A stretch of 64,000 bases of DNA, from contig JAJHZJ010000220.1 of NCBI GenBank assembly GCA_023548195.1, forward strand, positions 3,775,204-3,839,203, given 5' to 3'. The position numbers and the translations under genes are program-made. The DNA is from Bettongia penicillata ogilbyi (lineage: Eukaryota; Chordata; Mammalia; Diprotodontia; Potoroidae). The notes beneath the pieces were generated by a model, which saw nothing but the letters and a program-made list of their open reading frames with translations, had not been told where the DNA came from and ran no database searches. Each line of letters begins with the position of its first letter. Position 1 is the first letter of the stretch. Shown here one piece after another: positions 59,456-64,000 of the stretch.

Positions 59456-60000
59456 GTACTCTTTACAGGAAAAAGGAAGTAAAGGGGGATATTTTAGGGA
59501 AAATATAATGAGCTTAGTTTTAAATAATATGCCAATTTTAAAAAATCTAAAAGGCATGGATTTTGAAATATCCAACAGGGAACTGGTGGAATTACTAGGG
59601 AATTTAGATTCATAAGTAGATTTTAGGATTATCAGCATAGAAATGATACTTGAGTCCATGGAAACTGATGAGATCACTAATGGAAATATTATAAAGAGAC
59701 AAGAAATGATTACCCAGGACAAAGACTTGGGAGAGGGTCACCATTATCATGTGTGATGGGTAAAGATTCAAAAAAAGAAAAAGACTGTATTTGTGACTAT
59801 GGAGGAAAAAATGATTAAATAATAATGTCAAAAATTGAACTGTAGACAGTTGTTAAGAAAATTAGAGGAAAGGAATTGATAGCATGAGTTATAAAAAGGG
59901 CACTCTCAAGGAGTTTAGACACACACAAAAAAGAGGAAAGAAATAAGACAATAGCTGGTATGGAAAGAGCAAGTGAAGATTTTGGGGGATGAAAGAGATA
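59456..60000 (+). mobile_element. old mammalian interspersed repeat, class unclear
   Basis: Resembles a repeat known to me by its phrases 'atttaggattatcagcatagaaatgatacttgagtccatgg', 'gatgagatcactaatggaaa' and 'gacaaagacttgggagagggtcacc'. Could be a non-autonomous DNA transposon or LTR relic. Confidence 0.4.
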
Positions 60001-60107
60001 TCTGTATATAATCATTTGAGAAATAGATTTAATGAGATAGATTGAATAGCACAGTGAAATTATTGTCAGTATAAATTTGTGTATTTTTAAGAAGTGTGTA
60101 AAATTTA

Positions 60108-60508
60108 TTATTTATTTTTAACATTTTTAACATTAAATTTTGAGTTCCAAATTCTTTTCTTCCTCCCACCACTTCCCATCTATTGAGAAGTCAGGCAATA
60201 TGATATCTATTATGCATATGAAATTATGTAAAAACATATTTAGCTATTAGCTATGTTACAAAAAGAAATTCAAAGTAAAACAAAAACATTTTTGTTTGCA
60301 TTCAGATTTCATAAATTCTCTCCCTGCAGGTAGATAGTTGTTTTTCTCATGAGTCCTTTGGAATTATCTTGGCTTATGATATTGATCAGTATAGATGAGT
60401 GTTTCACAGTTGAGCATTGCTACAATATTATGATTACTGTGTACAATGTTCTCCTGATCCTGCCATCAGTCTATCCTGGTGTTTCTGAAACCACACTGTT
60501 CATCATTT
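60108..60508 (-). mobile_element. L1 3' end fragment, site of HAL1 copy E
   Basis: Antisense 3' UTR: 'tgagttccaaattcttttcttcctcccacc', 'tactgtgtacaatgttctcctgatcctg' (compare 5601-5630). It stops at 'catcatttct', directly followed by the T-run of HAL1 copy E, so the HAL1 integrated into this L1. The other half lies beyond the window. Confidence 0.75.
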
Positions 60509-61204
60509 CTTTTTTTTAAAATACAAAATTTATTTATTTTTTCAGTTCTCAACGTTCAGTACCACAAGAATTTGAATACAATTTTTTTTTCTCATCTCTC
60601 CCCACCTTGCCCCCAGAACAGCATGCATCCCATTCATCCCTTCCTCCAGTCTATCCTATCTTGTATTGCTCACCTTTCTTCCATCCCTCTTTCCCTCTTT
60701 TCCTGTAGGGCAAAATAGACTTCTATAACCATTACTTGTATATCTTCATGTCCAGTTGCATGCTAAAACAATTTTTAACATTCGTTCTTAAAGCTTTAAA
60801 TTTCATATTCTCTCCTTTCCTCCTCACCCATGCTCATTGAGAAAAGAAGCAATTCAGTATAGGTCATACATGTGTAACAGTGCAAAGCATGATCCTATCC
60901 TGCCCTCAATTTATTCCATTCTCTTCCTTGACCTTTCCTTCCACAATAGTGTTATCTTAGGATTATCTCTTTACCCAATTTGCTGTCCCTTCTATTATTT
61001 TCCCTTTCCTGTTTCCTTCCTCCTTAGCTTACTGCAGGGTAAAATAGAATTGCATATCCAGTGGAGTGTGTGTTATTCCCTCCTAAGCCAAATTCCATGA
61101 GAGTAAGGCTCAATTATATCCTTTCATCTTCCCCTCCAATTTAAAAGCTCTTTCTTCCCTCTTTTATGTGAGATGATTTGCTACATTTCATCTTTTCCTG
61201 TTTG

Positions 61205-61890
61205 GGAGAGAAGAGCTATTATACTGACTACCAAACTGAAGGTTTACAGAGCCATTGTGCTGACCTCATTGTAATATGCTTCTGAAATATATACAGTCTA
61301 CCAGCATCATGCCAGGAAATTGAACTGCTTCCATTTGAACTGTCATAGGGAGATTCTGAGGATCACCTAGAAGGATAAGTTACCAGACACTGAAGTTGTT
61401 GCTCAAGCTGAACTGCCAAGTATTCAAACTCTGCTTTAGAAATGCAACTCCAATGGGCTGGCCACATTGTTCGAATGCAAAATGTAAACCTGCCAAAAAG
61501 ACTCTTTTATGGAGAACTTGCATAGGGCAAGTGATCACATAGTGGCCAGAAAAAATGGTACAAGGACGTTGTCAAGATCTCTCTGAAGAACTTTGGATTT
61601 GACCGTGGAACATGGGAAACACAGGTACAGGACCGCTCAGCATGGCGTGCCCACATAAGAAAAGGTGCTGTGCTCTTTGAGCACAGCAGAATTGTGAGAG
61701 CACAAAGTAAATATAGCAAAGCAAAACAAAGCAAATTTTGGATATCCACCCCAAATATTCACATGGTCTATCTGTGCCCAACCTGTGGTAGAGCATTCTT
61801 TGTATTGGTCTGATAAGCCACACTGAAATTTCACTTTACAATGGTGATGTCATTTTGGTCCTCTTTGAAGACAAAGGACAACAACCATTA
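61205..61890 (+). mobile_element. RTE-clade LINE 3' end, inserted in HAL1 copy E
   Basis: Encodes, with frameshifts and stops, the conserved RTE ORF2 C-terminus: 'TKLKVYRAIVLTSL' (61225-61270), 'LPDTEVVAQAELPS' (61380-61420), 'WAGHIVRMQNVNLPKRLFYG' (61456-61515), 'WYKDVVKISLKNFG' (61556-61597), and a CPTCGRAF box at 61774-61797. The 3' end reads 'ggtcctctttgaagacaaag'. 5'-truncated. Confidence 0.88.
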
Positions 61891-61961
61891 TATTCCATTC
61901 AGCAGTTATTTTTTTGCGTATTCTCCCTTCATATTCAGCTCATCCTTGGCCTTCTGTCTCT

Positions 61962-62021
61962 CTGTGTGTATAAATATATACATATATACGTATATACATG
62001 TAGATATAGATATAGATATAT
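61962..62021. repeat. (TATA/GATA)n microsatellite in HAL1 copy E
   Basis: tgtgtgta, tatata, (GATATA)3 units, at the family-typical place in the 3' UTR. Confidence 0.9.
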
Positions 62022-62151
62022 TCCCTCTAACAACTTCCTAATACTTAAAAAGATCTCATGAGTTACAAATAACATATTTCCATGTAGGAATGTAAACAGT
62101 TCAAATTTGATGAGTTCTTTAAGGTTCTCTTTCCTGTTTATCTTTTCATGT

Positions 62152-63084
62152 TTATCTTGATTCTTGTATCTGAGAGTCAAATTTTCTTTCAACTCTTGTT
62201 TTCAACAAGAATGTTTAGAAGTCCTCTATTTCACTGCAATTCCATTTTCCCCCAAAATATTATACTCAGTTTTTCTGGGTAGGAGATTCTTGGTTTTAAT
62301 TCTATCTGCTTTGACATCTAGAATATCATATTCCAAGTCCTTTGATCCCTTAGTATAGAATCTGCTAAATCCTGTGCTATACTGATTGCATTTCAACAAT
62401 ACTTGAATTGTTTCTTTCTGGCTGCTTGGAATATTTTTTCCTTTACCTAGGAACTCTGGAATTTGACTACAACATTCCTAGGAGTTTTCCTTTGGGGATC
62501 TCTTTTAGGAGGGGATTGGTGAATTTTTTCCATTTCTATTTTACCCTTTGGTTGTAGAATGTCAGGGCAGTTTTCCTTGATAATTTCTTGGAAGATAATG
62601 TCTAGGTTTTTTTTTTTTTTTTATCATGGTTTTCAGGTAGACAAATAATTTTTAAATTATCTCTCCTGGATCTCTTTTCCAGGTCAGCTGTTTTTCCAGT
62701 GAGATAATACATATTGTCTTCTATGTTTTAATTCTTTTGATTTTGTTTTATAATTCTTTGGTTTCTCATAAAGTCATTAGATTCAATCTACTTCATTCTA
62801 ATGCTTAAAGAACTATTTTCTTCAGAGACCTTTGGAACCACCTTTTCCATTTGGTAAATTCTGCTTTTTAAAGCGTTCTTGTCTTCATTGGCTTTTTGGA
62901 CCTCTTTTGCCATTTGGGTTAATCTTTTTTTAAAGGTGTTATTTCTTCAACATTTCTATGAGGCTCCTTTAGCAAGCTTTTGACTTGCTTTTCATGATTT
63001 TCTTTTGTCACTTTCATTTCTCTTTCCAATTTTCTCTTCCACCTCTCTTACTTGATTTTCAAAATCATTTTTGAGCTCTTCCAT
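62152..63084 (-). pseudogene. HAL1 ORF1 (L1 ORF1p-like), copy E
   Basis: ATG 63084-63082 opens MEELKNDFENQVREVEEKIG. Coiled coil to about 62770, RRM-like part with 'RRDNLKIICLPENHDKK' near 62660-62620, C-terminal domain to TAA 62154-62152, ending KFDSQIQESR. About 310 codons, which is the family length. T/A-run frameshifts at 62609-62622 and elsewhere break it. Confidence 0.83.
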
Positions 63085-64000
63085 GGTCTGAGGCCATTGC
63101 ATATTTTTGGAGGTTTTGGATTTAGAATGACTTTGATTTCTTCCTCTGATGGTATGCTTTGTTTTTTCTCATCCAAAAAGATTGAAGAAAATACCTTTTC
63201 ACTGAGAAATTAATCTTCTATAGTCTTATATTTTCTCTTTTGGGGGGTAATTTCCCAACTAGCTCCTAGACATTTCAATCCTTTGTCAAGTGGAGGATAT
63301 ACTACCTAGGCTTTGGAGGTTTTGTGCAGCTGTTCTCTGAGACATTCCTAGATACCTGTAATTTCTCAGTTCCTCCAAGATGACATAGTCAGGGGAGAAG
63401 AGTTAATTCCTTTCCTGGCCTGAGCTCTTATCTGTGAGCAAATGCAAGCACTTTTTTCTGTCCTGCAACTATGAGTAGGATTCTCTCTCCACTACTACCA
63501 CCAGTCCCACCATGCCAGAGCTCCTCCTCACCCCAGGACCACAGCTCAAGGCTGAGACCCACATCAGCTGCTCGATTCTCCCAGGATCTCTAGGTCAAGG
63601 GCTGCAAAAGTGGACTTTGTGCTGCTGGTGGAGTGACTGTCACTGCCAGATCATGCTCCCCTCTCACCCACATAAAAGAACTTTCTTACTGACCTTTGAA
63701 GCTGTTTTTTGCATTTGTGGGTTGAGAAATATGGGAACCACAACTGTTGCCTGTGATTCTGAGCCCTGAATCCTGCTCCAGCCATGTCATGCCACATAGC
63801 TTAACCTGGACTGTGCTCTGCTCTGAGCCTGGTGCTATAAACACTTCCTATCAGACTTGCAGGCTGTCTTAGGCTGGAAATCGGTTTTACTCAATCATTT
63901 TCAGGCTTCTGATGCTCTAGAATTTGTTTAGAGTCATTTTTTTACAGATATTTTATGGGTTATGGGGAGAGAGCTAAAGTAGGTCAATCCTTCTACTCCA

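Larger units (their letters stand above)
60509..64000 (-). mobile_element. HAL1-type ORF1-only retrotransposon, copy E (runs off the window)
   Basis: Minus-strand order: 5' UTR from the right edge (the 'cttctactcca' at 63990-64000 is the start of the element's first 20 bases) to 63085, ORF1 63084-62152, 3' UTR to about 60530 and a T-run of poly(A) at 60509-60517. An RTE 3' end has inserted at 61205-61890. With that removed the length is about 2.8 kb. No ORF2. Confidence 0.88.

Overview
This 64 kb window is AT-rich, gene-poor vertebrate DNA, almost certainly from a marsupial. The evidence is a set of interspersed repeats that I recognise as a metatherian combination: tRNA-derived SINEs of the marsupial type, ORF1-only L1 derivatives (HAL1 or 'half-L1' type), L1 copies with the marsupial-style 3' end, an RTE-clade LINE plus a SINE with an RTE-like tail, and old MIR/L2/L3 (CR1-like) remnants. 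I cannot place it to species. I found no intact cellular protein-coding gene, no tRNA or rRNA gene, no CRISPR array and nothing prokaryotic. Long open frames are fragments of retrotransposon proteins, antisense shadows of them, or products of low-complexity DNA. All names rest on reading by eye, and most boundaries are good to about 10-50 bp.

Layout. 1-3150: unassigned, with a possible decayed processed pseudogene on the minus strand. 3159-5200: SINEs and small relics. 5250-9240: minus-strand L1 with internal deletions, then a (TA)n tract and a plus-strand L1 ORF2 remnant. 10413-10908: minus-strand LTR. 10917-15625: a plus-strand HAL1 (copy A) split by a complete minus-strand HAL1 (copy B, 11385-14205) with a visible target-site duplication. 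16525-17825: HAL1 5' fragment (copy F) against an L1 3' end. 17884-18635: a second LTR type. 19000-35950: mostly unassigned DNA with scattered SINE, MIR, L3, L1 and RTE relics and simple repeats. 35962-38685: plus HAL1 (copy C). 39170-43975: minus L1, interrupted by an LTR of the same family as the one at 10.4 kb. 44-51.7 kb: microsatellites, an L1 end, SINEs and unassigned DNA. 51764-54290: the most complete plus HAL1 (copy D). 55455-56215: a diverged HAL1-like ORF1. 56730-58890: plus L1 ORF2 and 3' end. 59090-60000: L3/CR1 and another old repeat. 60110-64000: an L1 3' end carrying a nearly complete minus HAL1 (copy E), itself interrupted by an RTE 3' end.

How the parts relate. HAL1 copies carry a GC-rich 5' UTR, an ORF1 (coiled coil, RRM, C-terminal domain) and a long 3' UTR, but no ORF2, so they must have used the L1 ORF2 enzyme in trans. 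SINEs likewise depended on L1 or RTE. The most interesting signals lie in the HAL1 family: a splice-donor-like motif at the same place in the 5' UTR of six copies, a 63-codon upstream ORF conserved without indels in two copies and ending exactly at that motif, a YY1-like site at the extreme 5' end, a microsatellite at one fixed place in the 3' UTR, and a two-module 3' UTR.
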